64,000 nt of DNA from Euclidia mi (lineage: Eukaryota; Arthropoda; Insecta; Lepidoptera; Erebidae). Positions within the stretch are counted from its first letter, which is position 1. Each line of letters opens with the position of its first letter. The translations under genes were made by a program, and so were the position numbers. The notes beneath the pieces are model-generated. The model saw only the letters and a list, made by a program, of their open reading frames with translations. It was not told where the DNA came from and ran no database searches. Shown one piece after another: positions 54,736 through 64,000 of the stretch. Where the stretch lies: positions 49,156,486 through 49,220,485 of the forward strand of contig OX123192.2 in the NCBI GenBank assembly GCA_944739405.2. The letters are read 5' to 3'.

Positions 54736-55337
54736 ACATTCGCGTAAACCCAAAAATATATTTTGTATAAAAGATATATTATTTTACATTTACATTTAAA
54801 AATCTAGATATATTTGTGGTACATAAAGTGCATAGCGAAAAGTTTGAGGAAATCAGGTAGTACAATTTTATAGAACATACGTAATTATATTTGTGCCATT
54901 AAATTAAACAGAATGTAGGTTACAAGTCTGACATAGTTTCTTTCCTTTTGCGTAATTTTTAAAAGTAAATATTGGAAATGAATGAGCAAAAGCCCAAAGT
55001 CGATTCGAAAAGCAACATAATAAAGGGGGTCAAAAGGTAAATTAAGACTAGATATAATAAGAACATCCAACAAGTGTAATGAAAATCAGCGTCAGGCATC
55101 AGCCGGACAAATGCTGAACTATGCTCTGTTCTGACACGCTACACTTATGTTTTTTATTGTTCTTTTTTTGTACTTTTTTATTATTTTGTTTTTTGTTAGT
55201 GTGCGTGTTAAGAATAAAATAGTTTTTCTTTTTTTTTCTTTTCTTCAATAGAAAAAGTTGTATAAAGCGAAGTCCTCTAATGAATAAGGAGAAGAAGTCG
55301 GTATTATCAACCTTTTTCTTTTACATTACCGGCTAGG
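54736..55337. other. No gene seen
   Basis: AT-rich with T-runs around 55140-55240. Confidence 0.45.
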
Positions 55338-55456
55338 TGGAGTAATGATATACGCAAAGTGGTGGCTGACAACAGTTGGTCAAGGCGAGTCAAAAAGCGA
55401 GCTCAGTGGCGTGCTATTGGAGAGACGTATATCCAGCAGTGAACTATCTTAGGCTG
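55338..55456 (+). pseudogene. RTE-type LINE C-terminal end
   Basis: Reads RWSNDIRKVVADNSWSRRV, then KKRAQWRAIGETYIQQ and a stop, followed by TTAGGCTGATGATGATAAT. This is the usual C-terminus and GATGAT end of lepidopteran RTE-like LINEs. Only the end is present. Confidence 0.7.
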
Positions 55457-56140
55457 ATGATGATAATATGAACTTACAATATAATAGTCTAGTCGTTATT
55501 CTCAGCTTCACCTGCCGTTAACATTCAGCCTTTATTTACCCCCTTAGGAGGGGCACATTAATAAATTCTGCATTCTGCTGTCCAATTTTTCAAAAAAAAC
55601 ATTTCCACCATAGTTACCATTTGCGACTTGTGACGAATTAGAAATACAAGTCGTCACTATCCCATTTCATTCTATGAGTATCGTAAGAGGCGACTAAAGA
55701 AAATACACGGAAAAGGAATCGTGACATCGCGGCAGCGTGGCATAGTAGTCAAAATCCTCCTTTTTACCTACAGTGCCACCCAATACTGTATAATGAAAGA
55801 AAGAAAGAAAATACATTTATTGGATTCATAATGAGTATCACAAATAGGTTGGTAGAAACATAAAATGTGTCATAGATATAATACATTAATATTATTTGCG
55901 GTACCCAAAATGCACCCCAAAGGCCACAACTCAGCATATGCCGCTACCCGCTAGTAATAGCAGCGCTGATTTTCAGTTGAACCTCTTTTTAAGTTTCTAA
56001 TTAACAATTTATTAATTTATTTTCTTGGACACGCACAGACGTAACAAACTTAACTTAAACTATGTTGGTTTTTAGTTAAATAATATCCATACTATGTAAT
56101 AAATAAACGTACATGATAAGACTATATATATATATATACA

Positions 56141-56193
<53 letters not shown>

Positions 56194-56200
56194 TGTCTAG
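55457..56200. other. No gene; (TA)n tract
   Basis: Short repeats such as GAAAGAAAGAAAG at 55796, and a (TA)n tract at about 56122-56189 interrupted by CATGTC. Confidence 0.5.
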
Positions 56201-56940
56201 AGTTTGGCTAGAAAGGACTGGGATTGTTTGCAGAGATTGGTGGAAGCGTGATTATATTCATCAGTCCTTGTCAGCCACAACAAATCTCTGACATAACTGT
56301 ACTGTGTTGCTCAGCGAATTACAATTACATGCGAATTTAATTTACTTACCAAATCTTCACTGATGTCAGGCTTGAGCTAAATTAGACACATCATACAAAT
56401 ATATTGGCCAAAAAGATGAATGAAGTATCTTATAGCTACGGCAGGGTCCAGTTCGGTGAAGTCCTCGGGCACCAACCACGTGCACGGATTCACACAAGTT
56501 TTACAATGTTCAATATGTTACGAATTTTATCCTTTATCACAACTAAACCGATGCCGGCAGATCAATTAGCGGCAATTCACAGGGTTTTGAATTTAATTTA
56601 ATATCACAAAAGCACGCGAGATTACAAGATACAGCGTGGACTAGCAAGAATTCAACGTGTTTTCGAAGCGAATTTTCGAGAACAAGTTTATCTTTCATCA
56701 CCAAACGATTCGCGAAGCTACCAGGATGTGCTTTCCAAAAGGCGATCAATATAATTCAATTCCAAAATGCAAAATTACAAGACTGCGTGACTGAATGAAC
56801 CAAAGTGAATGAATGACAGTTCATAGTGTGACCACAGTCAAAATTTACAATAGACTAAACAAAACGCTACTAAACCGATAAAATCGATTTAACTTACCAT
56901 AAAAACTATTTCTATTTCAAACATCCACCCGCCCCGGACC
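56201..56940 (-). repeat. Candidate 3' LTR of BEL/Pao element
   Basis: Directly after the integrase stop the minus strand has a purine-rich GGGGCGGG and then TGGATGTTTGAAATAG, a plausible LTR start. The far end cannot be fixed, and the other LTR is outside the window. Confidence 0.4.
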
Positions 56941-56954
56941 GGCCTACTGGTCCG

Positions 56955-57852
56955 CTAATCGGTTGGAAGACGTGACAACGTTGCAACCACTCTCCTCAGA
57001 ATCGAACCGTCCACCAAGACCTCAGCAAATCGGGGAACTCCATCAGCCCCAGTTACCAAACGAAGAATGCGCCCCCTGCGCCATCTGAGTGGCGGAAGGT
57101 TAGCCTCCTTGATCAAAACGAGGTCTCCAATCTTGGGTAATAAATCTCCAATCTCCTTTAACCGAATACCTATTAAGTCGGTATCATACCGCCCTCCTTC
57201 AGACAGACAGACTGATGGTCATCTGTGTGTATATAAGGGAGGTGTGATTCTGTTTTAAAAAATAATAAAAGTACTGTCCTTTCAGTAATGATGAACATTG
57301 TAAAAAAAACAACTTATCGGTCCACTTAACGTGTTGCTGGAGTATGTGCAAATATTCCAAATTCCAGCGTTTCCAAAAGCTCTGAGTAATCTAGCGTACC
57401 AATTCAAAACGCGAGAGACGATTGGGTCTCGTATCAATATAGGTACCCCTATATTGATACGAGACCCAGTCGTCTCTCAGGCAAGGCGACAAGTGGGCGA
57501 CCAATCAAAAAATGGCCCGGCGTAAAGGCCTCCAAATCATTCGGATCTGAGGAGATCGGGCACAATGGCCTAGAGTTCAAAACGGCCTCAATCTTACAAA
57601 ACACAGTTGCAAGTTCCTCTAAGGTAAGGACAGATTCACCGATTGTCCTGCGCAAGTGTGTTTTGGCCAATTTTACAGCGGCCTCAAAAATACCACCCCA
57701 GTGTGGACAATTTGGTGGGGAAAAGAAACAATTTATCCCACCTCGGGTAAGCCTATTGCCTATATCAGTTCGTCGCGAGCACTCATTAGAGAAGCACACT
57801 GCTTTTGTCGAGCTAGCCAGGTGTTGTAAACCGTCGGTTGATTTTTTATAAC
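56955..57852 (-). pseudogene. BEL/Pao integrase, C-terminal part
   Basis: The minus strand gives the last catalytic region (HWGGIFEAAVKLAKTHLRR, with the integrase Glu), TPGHFLIGRPL, an interrupting 31-bp inverted duplication (57413-57478), then ITQSFWKRWNLEYLHILQ and IGDLVLIKEANLPPLRWRRG and a stop at 56957-56955. A non-matching stretch sits at about 57193-57318, and there is an in-frame stop before ITQSF. Confidence 0.8.
57413..57478. repeat. 31-bp inverted duplication inside integrase
   Basis: Arms 57413-57443 and 57448-57478 (GAGAGACGAYTGGGTCTCGT...) match at 30 of 31 bases with spacer TACC. The coding sequence is copied back on itself here, then continues. Confidence 0.9.
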
Positions 57853-57881
57853 TATACTGCCGCCTATTATTTTATTGCAAT

Positions 57882-58811
57882 ATGAAGTGTGCTATCTGCC
57901 ATAATGCCTTTAATGACGGTGTCCAGTGTGGATCGTGTAAGAAGCACCTAGACTTTACCTGTGCAAAGATCACCGAGACCGGATGGAGAAAATTAGGGAT
58001 GGATAGAAGACAGCAATGGAAATGTCCTTCATGCAGAATCGTGTCTCCCTCTCCTGCGCAGCCTCTTGTGACGGAATCAATATCTATAGAAACAGTTCTT
58101 CGTGAAATCCGCGAAATAAAAGCTCAATTAGTTGATATTCCAACGATCTCCGAAGATGTACGGTGTATGAAGGCGGAGCTCACTGACCTCAAAATGTCTT
58201 GTGAATACTCAGGCAAGCAAATCGAACAATTGGTCGAAAATCTGGCAGGTATTGAATCCAGAGTAGTCTCTCTTGAACGCCTTCAGGATACAGTTCGTGG
58301 TCTTCAGGCTGACATTGATGCAATGAAAATGGAGTTGTCTACTAATGATCAGAGATCTAGATTAAATAATATAGAAATTAAAGGTATACCACTCAAGAAG
58401 AATGAGGATTTATTCGCTGTCTTGGAGAAAATCAGCCACAAGGCCAATTATACCTTTCCTAGAACTCAGATTAACTACATATCTAGGATACCACTATTTA
58501 AAACCAAGGATAAGTCCATCGTCGTTGGTTTTCTGAATAGATATATTAAGGAAGACTTCATTGCGGCGGCGCGTTCTTGCAAGACTTTATCTACCCAGGA
58601 TCTCGGCTTTGACGGTCCGTCAATGAGAGTGTACGTCAACGACCACCTAAATGCGGATTCTAAAAAACTCCTCAATAAGGCTAGATTAGCTGCAAAGGAA
58701 AAAGACTATAAACACATTTGGGTGAAGCACGGCAAGATACATATTCGTAAGCATGACGGATCACAAGTTTTCATCTTGTCGAAAGAAAGTGATTTAAACA
58801 AATTAATTTAA
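57882..58811 (+). CDS. LINE ORF1: PHD-like zinc finger, coiled coil, FP domain
   Basis: 309 residues. Residues 1-55 hold a PHD-like finger (CAICHNAFNDGVQCGSCKKH, later CPSC). Residues about 65-165 are a leucine/glutamate-rich coiled coil (IEQLVENLAGIESRVVSLER). From about 170 on comes a domain like the C-terminal part of baculovirus FP25K, used by many insect LINE ORF1s (LNNIEIKGIPLKKNED, RVYVNDHLNADSKKLLNKAR, KHIWVKHGKIHIR). It probably binds element RNA as a multimer. The frame is complete from ATG 57882 to TAA, unlike ORF2. Confidence 0.88.
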   Translation: MKCAICHNAFNDGVQCGSCKKHLDFTCAKITETGWRKLGMDRRQQWKCPSCRIVSPSPAQPLVTESISIETVLREIREIKAQLVDIPTISEDVRCMKAELTDLKMSCEYSGKQIEQLVENLAGIESRVVSLERLQDTVRGLQADIDAMKMELSTNDQRSRLNNIEIKGIPLKKNEDLFAVLEKISHKANYTFPRTQINYISRIPLFKTKDKSIVVGFLNRYIKEDFIAAARSCKTLSTQDLGFDGPSMRVYVNDHLNADSKKLLNKARLAAKEKDYKHIWVKHGKIHIRKHDGSQVFILSKESDLNKLI

Positions 58812-59276
58812 ACTATAGTAATAATCAAATATCATTTCTTAGTCGTGATGTAGTTATTGTTATGATTGCTTACATATCGCAAAGTTATTACGAACTTTAC
58901 TTGTACTGTAAAAGGTTTAGCGCCCCTGCCTCGCCTCCACACAAAGTAAATGCTTTTATACCTAACAACTGTTACTGTCGCGAATTTTATTTACCTGATT
59001 GCTTTGATTTACTCATAATAACCTTAATGCAATGCATAATGCATATTATTATTATCTTGCTCGAACTTATAATGGTATTCACATCTAGCTTGCTTTGTCT
59101 TACCTATGATTCAGTGTTAACTTACCCTATATTGAAATTGTTACGGTAGCTAAGATATAGTTATTTTATTTTAGTCGAAATATTCGTGTTTTACACCTTT
59201 TCTTCGGTACCGCGTAATTTATTGTTTTGCTGTGTGAGTATTAATAACGATGTGGCTATTGATTACTTCATAATAA
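58812..59276 (+). other. Spacer between LINE ORF1 and ORF2
   Basis: 465 bases, AT-rich. A 95-codon open stretch (58862-59149) is hydrophobic with no family resemblance and is probably chance. Confidence 0.5.
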
Positions 59277-62168
59277 ATGGATGGTAAAATAAGTAAATTG
59301 CGTATCTACTACCAAAATGTTCGCGGGCTGCGTACTAAGACCGAAGTCTTTTATCGACATCTGTGTGCTAGTGCGTACGATGTAATAGTTTTAACCGAAA
59401 CTTGGCTAGTTGAAAGTGTAACGGATTCCGAATTATTTGGTGACCAATACAATGTGTGGCGTCGCGACCGTAACTATAACATTACCGGTCAGTCTCGTGG
59501 CGGTGGTGTGTTAATAGCAGTCCGTAAGCATGTATCTGCTATTCCGCAACCATCTTTCCAATCGTCAGCCGAAGATATATGGATAACGTTAAGTCTGCGT
59601 CAACCAATAACAGGTAAATATCTAAAACTGCATGTTTGTAGTATTTACTTATGTAAACAAAACCGCGGTCAGTCATTTTCTTTGCAGTTGCATAACTTCC
59701 TTCAAAGCTTAAGTAATATCGTTTTAAATAATCCTACGGATAGTTTTTTGATTGCCGGTGATCTTAATTTGAGTGGTATATCATGGTGTTTAAACAATGA
59801 CTCGCTTTCGCCAACTAATACTTGTAACAACGACGAGTACTTACTGATTAATGAAATGCAGATTCTAGCATTGAATCAGTATAACGGGATATTGAATAAA
59901 TACGGCAAGATCTTGGACCTAGTGTTGTGTAATGAGGCGGTATCGGTTTGTGAGTGCCTTGATCCTCTTGTGCCAATAGATAATTATCACCCAGCGCTAT
60001 TTATTGTTGCGGAATTTGTAGAAATGACTTACGTGTCACCGCACATTCAATATATTTTCAATAAAGGCGACTTCACCTCTATTAATAATGAGATTCGGTC
60101 AATTGACTGGAAAACGGAATTCAATATTAGATCTCTTGATGACTCTGTGGATTTTTTTTATACGACCGTCATAAATTTGCAAAATAAATATATTCCATCT
60201 TAACAGGTGAAGCATACTTCTTTTCCAATCTGGTACACCCCAATGCTTAAAAGATTAATTAAAGAGAAATTTAAATATTACCGTAAATTCAAACTGTATG
60301 GGAGACTTGCAGACGAAGCGACATTTAAACTTTTACGCGATAGGGTTAAAAAAGTAGAAACTGAATGCTACACGAACTACCTGGCAACCACTGAGGCGTC
60401 TATTGAAAAGAATCCAAGGTACTTTTGGAGCTTTGTTAAACAACGGTCTAAGGCTAATTCGATACCCAGCCAGCTAAAGCGCGGTAATGTTATTGTCTCA
60501 ACTTCTGAATCTATTTGTAACGCATTCTCCACTCATTTTCATTCTACTTTCCTCACACCAGGTAATATAACTCCAGTTAGATCTATCGCATTAAACTCGT
60601 CCTCACTGTCGGATATACATACTATTGAGATTAACATGCATTCAGTTCAAAAATTATTAACTAAACTTGACCCGTGTAAGTCAGCTGGCCCTGATCGCAT
60701 TTCGCCTAAATTTCTTATAGGATGCGCTGAAACTATTTCTTATCCAATAGCACTACTATTTGAGAAGTCGCTTTCTACCTGCACTGTTCCCCAAGTATAG
60801 AAAACTGCTCTTATAACCCCAGTCCTTAAAAAGAATCCTAAAACGGAATACGTTAATTATCGGCCAATTTCCAAACTCTGTGTGATAGCTAAAATCTTTG
60901 AGAGACTTGTTTATGATTAGACATATGCTGCGCTACGAAATTCATTTAGTCCAGCTCAACACGGATTTCTCAAAGGCCGCTCAACTGTTACTAACCTTAC
61001 GCTTTTCAACGACTTCTTAACAGAAAAGATGGATAATGGGGTTCAAGTTGATGTCATCTATACCGATTATAGTAAGGCCTTCGATCGCATTGACCATGAT
61101 ATCCTTAATATTAAGCTTTCTAACATAGGTGTTCGTGGAGACTTACTTAGACGGTTTTCGTCTTACTTGGAAAATAGGTCACAGGCTGTCGTTATCAGCA
61201 ACTACATATCTAGTTGGGTTTCCATACCTAGTGGAGTTCCCCAAGGCTCATTAATGGGTCCTATTCTCTTTATTATATACGTTAATGACATCGAATCCTG
61301 CTTCCACTCCTCTAAATTGGTCTGTTTTGTCGATGACATGAAGATATTCTCTTCGATATCATCGGCAAAAGATATGGAGGCCCTTCAATCAGACCTGAGT
61401 CGATTAGATGACTACTGTCAAGCTAATAAATTAGACCTTAATCCCCTTAAATGCTCCCTCATTTCGTTTAGTCGTAAACGATCTACATTAATCACCTCCT
61501 ACAAATTGAAAGACCAGTTACTGCCTCGATGTGAAGTTGTACGTGATTGGGGCATCCATCACGACCAAAAGCTTCTTTTTAACGTGCACGTAGATGAAAT
61601 AGTTGCTAGGGCCTCTAAGGCGCTCGGTTTTATCATGAGAATCTCTAAATCTTTCAAGAAAGCTAAAACATTTAAAATATTATATTGCACATATGTAAGA
61701 AGTCAGCTGGAGTATGCGTCGCAAATTTGGAACCCTTGCTACGATAAATACATAAATAAAATAGAAAATATCCAAGAACGATTTATTAGATTTTTATGCT
61801 TTCGTTTACGAGTGCCTTATAAGTCTGAGAACTATTTGAATCTATGTAAGCAATTTCACATTCAACCACTTATTGACCGACGTCGTCTAGCTGATATATC
61901 ATTTTTATTTAAAGTAACTAATAATGAAATCGACTGTCCTGAGTTATTAAGTAAATTGCATTTCAATGTTCCAAGTAAATCAATAAGATTTAATCCTCCT
62001 ATTTCTATTCCACATTCCTCCTCCAACTATAGGCAAAACACGTTCATGGTGCGAGCAAGCAATGATATTAATAAAGTTTGTAAGCAGTTCTCGTTGGATA
62101 TATTTAGTACTAAAGGCAGTTCGGTAAGAAGGCAGCTAAACCTTAAATTCTTTTGTTCACAATATTAG
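59277..62168 (+). pseudogene. LINE ORF2: endonuclease and reverse transcriptase, three stops
   Basis: 964 codons in one frame from ATG 59277 to TAG. Premature stops: TAA 60201-60203, TAG 60798-60800 and TAG 60918-60920. The endonuclease shows YYQNVRGLRTK, VLTETWL, RRDRNY, GGGVLIAV, IAGDLNLSGISW and DNYHPALF. The RT shows KSAGPDRISPKFL, YRPISKLCVIAKIFERLV, FLKGRSTVTNL, YTDYSKAFDRIDHDIL, SGVPQGSLMGPILF, an FVDD catalytic box (CFVDDMKIF) and ASQIWNPC in the C-terminal part. Needs only three codon reversions to be open, so it is fairly young. Confidence 0.9.
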
Positions 62169-62386
62169 TCACTTCATAACGTACTGTATAAATACCTATT
62201 GTTATTTAAATCTATTTTTACTGTCAATGTTGTGTGCTACATAGTGTTCGCTTAAGATTTTGTAAAATATTGTACTACTATTAGTGGAAACCTGTAATTG
62301 GCTGTATGTTGCGTAGTTATAGTCACATACTCATTTGCTGTAGCTGTTGGTTTTCCTTAACTAAATAAATAAATAAATAAATATCA

Positions 62387-62810
62387 GCCTTGTTGGTTTC
62401 AAGGAAATTAACTAGGTCGTTCAAATAATTATAGGTGCCCTTGAAGTTAGTGCCGCAATCAGAACGGATCAAGGAAGGCAGCCCTTTGCGGGATACAAAT
62501 CTGTCAAATGTGGCTACAAACGCCTCGGTTGTAAGCGAGGAGACCAGTTCTAAGTGTACGGCCCTTGTGGAAAGACAAACAAAAACACACAAGTAGGCCT
62601 TAACAGTCTTGCTGTTTCAAAGTGTCAACGTTTTCACCAAACAGGGACCAGCGAAGTCCGTGCTAACACCATCAAATGACCTGCTCTCCGTTACACGATC
62701 TGCCGGTAAGTCTCCCATCAACGGCTGCATGGTAGAAACCTTGAGCTTATAGCAAGGGATGCAGCAAAAGACCACACTCCGAATAATTCTTCGGGCAGAC
62801 AAGATCCAAA
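62387..62810 (-). pseudogene. BEL/Pao integrase, zinc and first catalytic part
   Basis: The minus strand reads SARRIIRSVVFCCIPCYKL, SFDGVSTDFAGPCLVKTLT (first Asp), after a frame change VFVCLSTRAVHLELVSSLT and SLIRSDCGTNFKG (second Asp), and stops at LVNFLETNKAD where the LINE begins. Continues at 57852. Confidence 0.82.
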
Positions 62811-62811
62811 A

Positions 62812-63006
62812 CTAGCGTTGCAAAATGGCCAACAAAGTATTACAACCAGCATGCGAATTTTTGAGGTGATGGTCAGTTACCAACAAACGTACCAAATGAC
62901 CGTCCTTGGGTAACAACAGGGGATGACGTGCCCCGTAAGGGAGGTTGGCGTTCTTGAGACGCCCTCCAACGCGCAAGAGACCCGTATCGTCCAAAAAGGG
63001 GTTCAA
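62812..63006 (-). pseudogene. BEL/Pao integrase N-terminal zinc region
   Basis: TGLLRVGGRLKNANLPYGAR, PLLLPKDGHLVRLLVTDHHL and NSHAGCNTLLAILQR: the HH part of the integrase zinc finger; the CC pair follows at 62750-62770 (FCCIPCYK). Confidence 0.82.
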
Positions 63007-63021
63007 TTTAGATACAGCATC

Positions 63022-63990
63022 CTATAGTTTCGATTTCCCTGACTTAAGGATAACAATCTCCTTCTCAAAGTGCGCTAATTGCACAGAACGAACCCAAAAG
63101 GTGAGGGACTCCTGTCGTTCCTGTGGTGAAAGAAACGGTGTCAGTCGTTTCTGTTGTGGGTGCCTAAAATTAAAAACAAAACGCTTTATCCAAGCAATAA
63201 CACCTAACAACTTCTCGAGTGAGCTGTAACGATTCAACAAAAAATCTGGGTCGAAGGCGCATTCCATCTTCTCAATTGCGAGTGTTCGCAGACCCGGCAA
63301 ATTGGAAGTATTCAAAACTGGCGTTCGAGGCCAATCAATTTCTGGTCGACTCAACCATTCCGGACCCCACCACAGCGAATGACCTATCAAACTAGGCGTC
63401 AAGCATCCGCGCGAGGCACAATCAGCGGGGTTGAGTTCACCTGGCACGTGTCTCCAAACAAGCTTCAAGACTTCAGATTTTTGTATTCGGGAAACGCGAT
63501 TAGCAACAAATACCTCCAAGGTGTGGACAGAAGCCTTCAACCAACAAAGAACAATTTGGCTGTCTATCCAGGCGTAGGTCCCATTAATACAAATGCTTTT
63601 ACCCAAAGTACTAGACACGTGGTTTAATAAGCGTACAAGTAGGGCTGCTCCCGAGACCTCCAATTTCGGGATGGTCAGAGATGTTCAAAGGGGTGCAACC
63701 TTGCTCTTCGCCATGATCAGGGAAACCCTTACCTGACCTGAGGCACTAACTGTGCGCAAGTACACCACGGCCGCGGGACCACGTTCCGAGGCATCACAAA
63801 ACCCGTGAAGGGTGGCCTTGTACTTCCCGGGAGGAAGGATGGGACGAGGCAAGGAGATCTCGTTGACGACAGGAAGTGAGGATACAAAAGAGGTCCATTC
63901 CTCAACAAGAGTACCGCGTAGAGGTTCGTCCCAGGACAATCCTGCTGTCCAAAACTTTTGCAAGAAGCATTTTGCCCAAAATATAACAGG
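63022..63990 (-). pseudogene. BEL/Pao RNase H-like region and linker
   Basis: From the right: SWDEPLRGTLVEEWTSF, KYKATLHGFCDASERGPAAV (RNase H Asp region), then after a frameshift near 63675 YAWIDSQIVLCWLK, VFVANRVSRIQKSEVLKLV, WRHVPGELNPADCASRGC and the linker WGPEWLSRPEIDWPRT. The order is that of Pao-type polyproteins. The RT domain is beyond the edge. Confidence 0.85.
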
Positions 63991-64000
63991 ACAAATCCAA

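Larger units (their letters stand above)
57853..62386 (+). mobile_element. Nearly full-length PHD/FP-type LINE (CR1-like)
   Basis: Two ORFs and an (AAAT)n 3' end (62359-62383), inserted into the minus-strand BEL/Pao integrase between its second Asp and its Glu. ORF1 is intact; ORF2 has three stop codons but no frame change. The 5' end is placed where integrase similarity stops; the target duplication is unclear. Confidence 0.85.
56955..64000 (-). mobile_element. BEL/Pao LTR retrotransposon, partial, split by a LINE
   Basis: The minus strand carries, from the right edge, an RNase H-like region, then integrase zinc-binding and core regions. It is cut at 62386/57853 by a LINE, and the integrase end follows down to the stop at 56955-56957. 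RT, protease and gag would lie beyond 64000. The coding region is frameshifted in several places, so this is a dead copy. BEL/Pao elements are insect LTR retrotransposons. Confidence 0.85.

Noticed and set aside
58862..59149. 95-codon hydrophobic frame between LINE ORF1 and ORF2
   Set aside because: No similarity to known LINE proteins and AT-driven composition; treated as spacer.

Overview
The window is a piece of insect nuclear DNA, almost certainly from a moth or butterfly. Four lines of evidence point there: a cluster of insect-type UDP-glycosyltransferase (UGT) genes with a shared four-exon layout, an R1-clade retrotransposon with a TAATG ORF1/ORF2 junction like SART-type elements of silkworm, tRNA-headed SINEs, and BEL/Pao and PHD-finger LINE elements of lepidopteran type. 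The species cannot be named from the sequence alone.

Layout. 1-9.4 kb is a nest of mobile elements. A LINE reverse transcriptase (639-1377) is split at a TA by a Tc1/mariner-like element carrying a DUF4817-type domain. That element is in turn host to a complete, apparently intact R1-clade retrotransposon (1584-8801) flanked by a 16-bp target duplication. 9.4-14.9 kb is an inverted block flanked by perfect 111-bp inverted copies (9254-9364 and 14867-14977). Turning it back rejoins both the split transposon and the split LINE. It carries a UGT last exon (10516-11261, minus) that is interrupted by an RTE-type insertion. 15.9-16.6 kb is a broken UGT first exon (minus). 18.3-18.7 kb is a solo LTR.

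19.1-20.4 kb and 27.65-31.15 kb are diverged copies of one non-coding segment. Between them lies a non-autonomous LTR retrotransposon (20467-26392) with LTRs differing at 3 of 629 positions. It carries a minisatellite and a 1,060-bp palindromic element with Transib-like ends. One segment copy is interrupted by a second Tc1/mariner-like element (29217-30672), and the other copy supplies its empty site.

32.1-53.0 kb is the UGT core. It holds UGT-B (plus, four exons, decayed first exon), UGT-C (plus, exons 1-3 open, last exon absent) and UGT-D (minus, exons 1, 2 and part of 4, broken by insertions). The proteins would be ER-membrane, UDP-sugar-dependent detoxifying enzymes. Only UGT-C could still encode a nearly complete lumenal part, and as seen it lacks the membrane anchor exon. 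Two further LINE remnants lie between UGT-D exons 2 and 1. 56.9-64.0 kb is a BEL/Pao retrotransposon on the minus strand that runs off the window. Its integrase is split by a nearly full-length PHD/FP-type LINE (57853-62386).

The local history is UGT tandem duplication followed by repeated transposon insertion, inversion and exon loss. No ordinary single-copy gene, tRNA gene, rRNA gene or CRISPR array was found. All element boundaries and similarities were read by eye.
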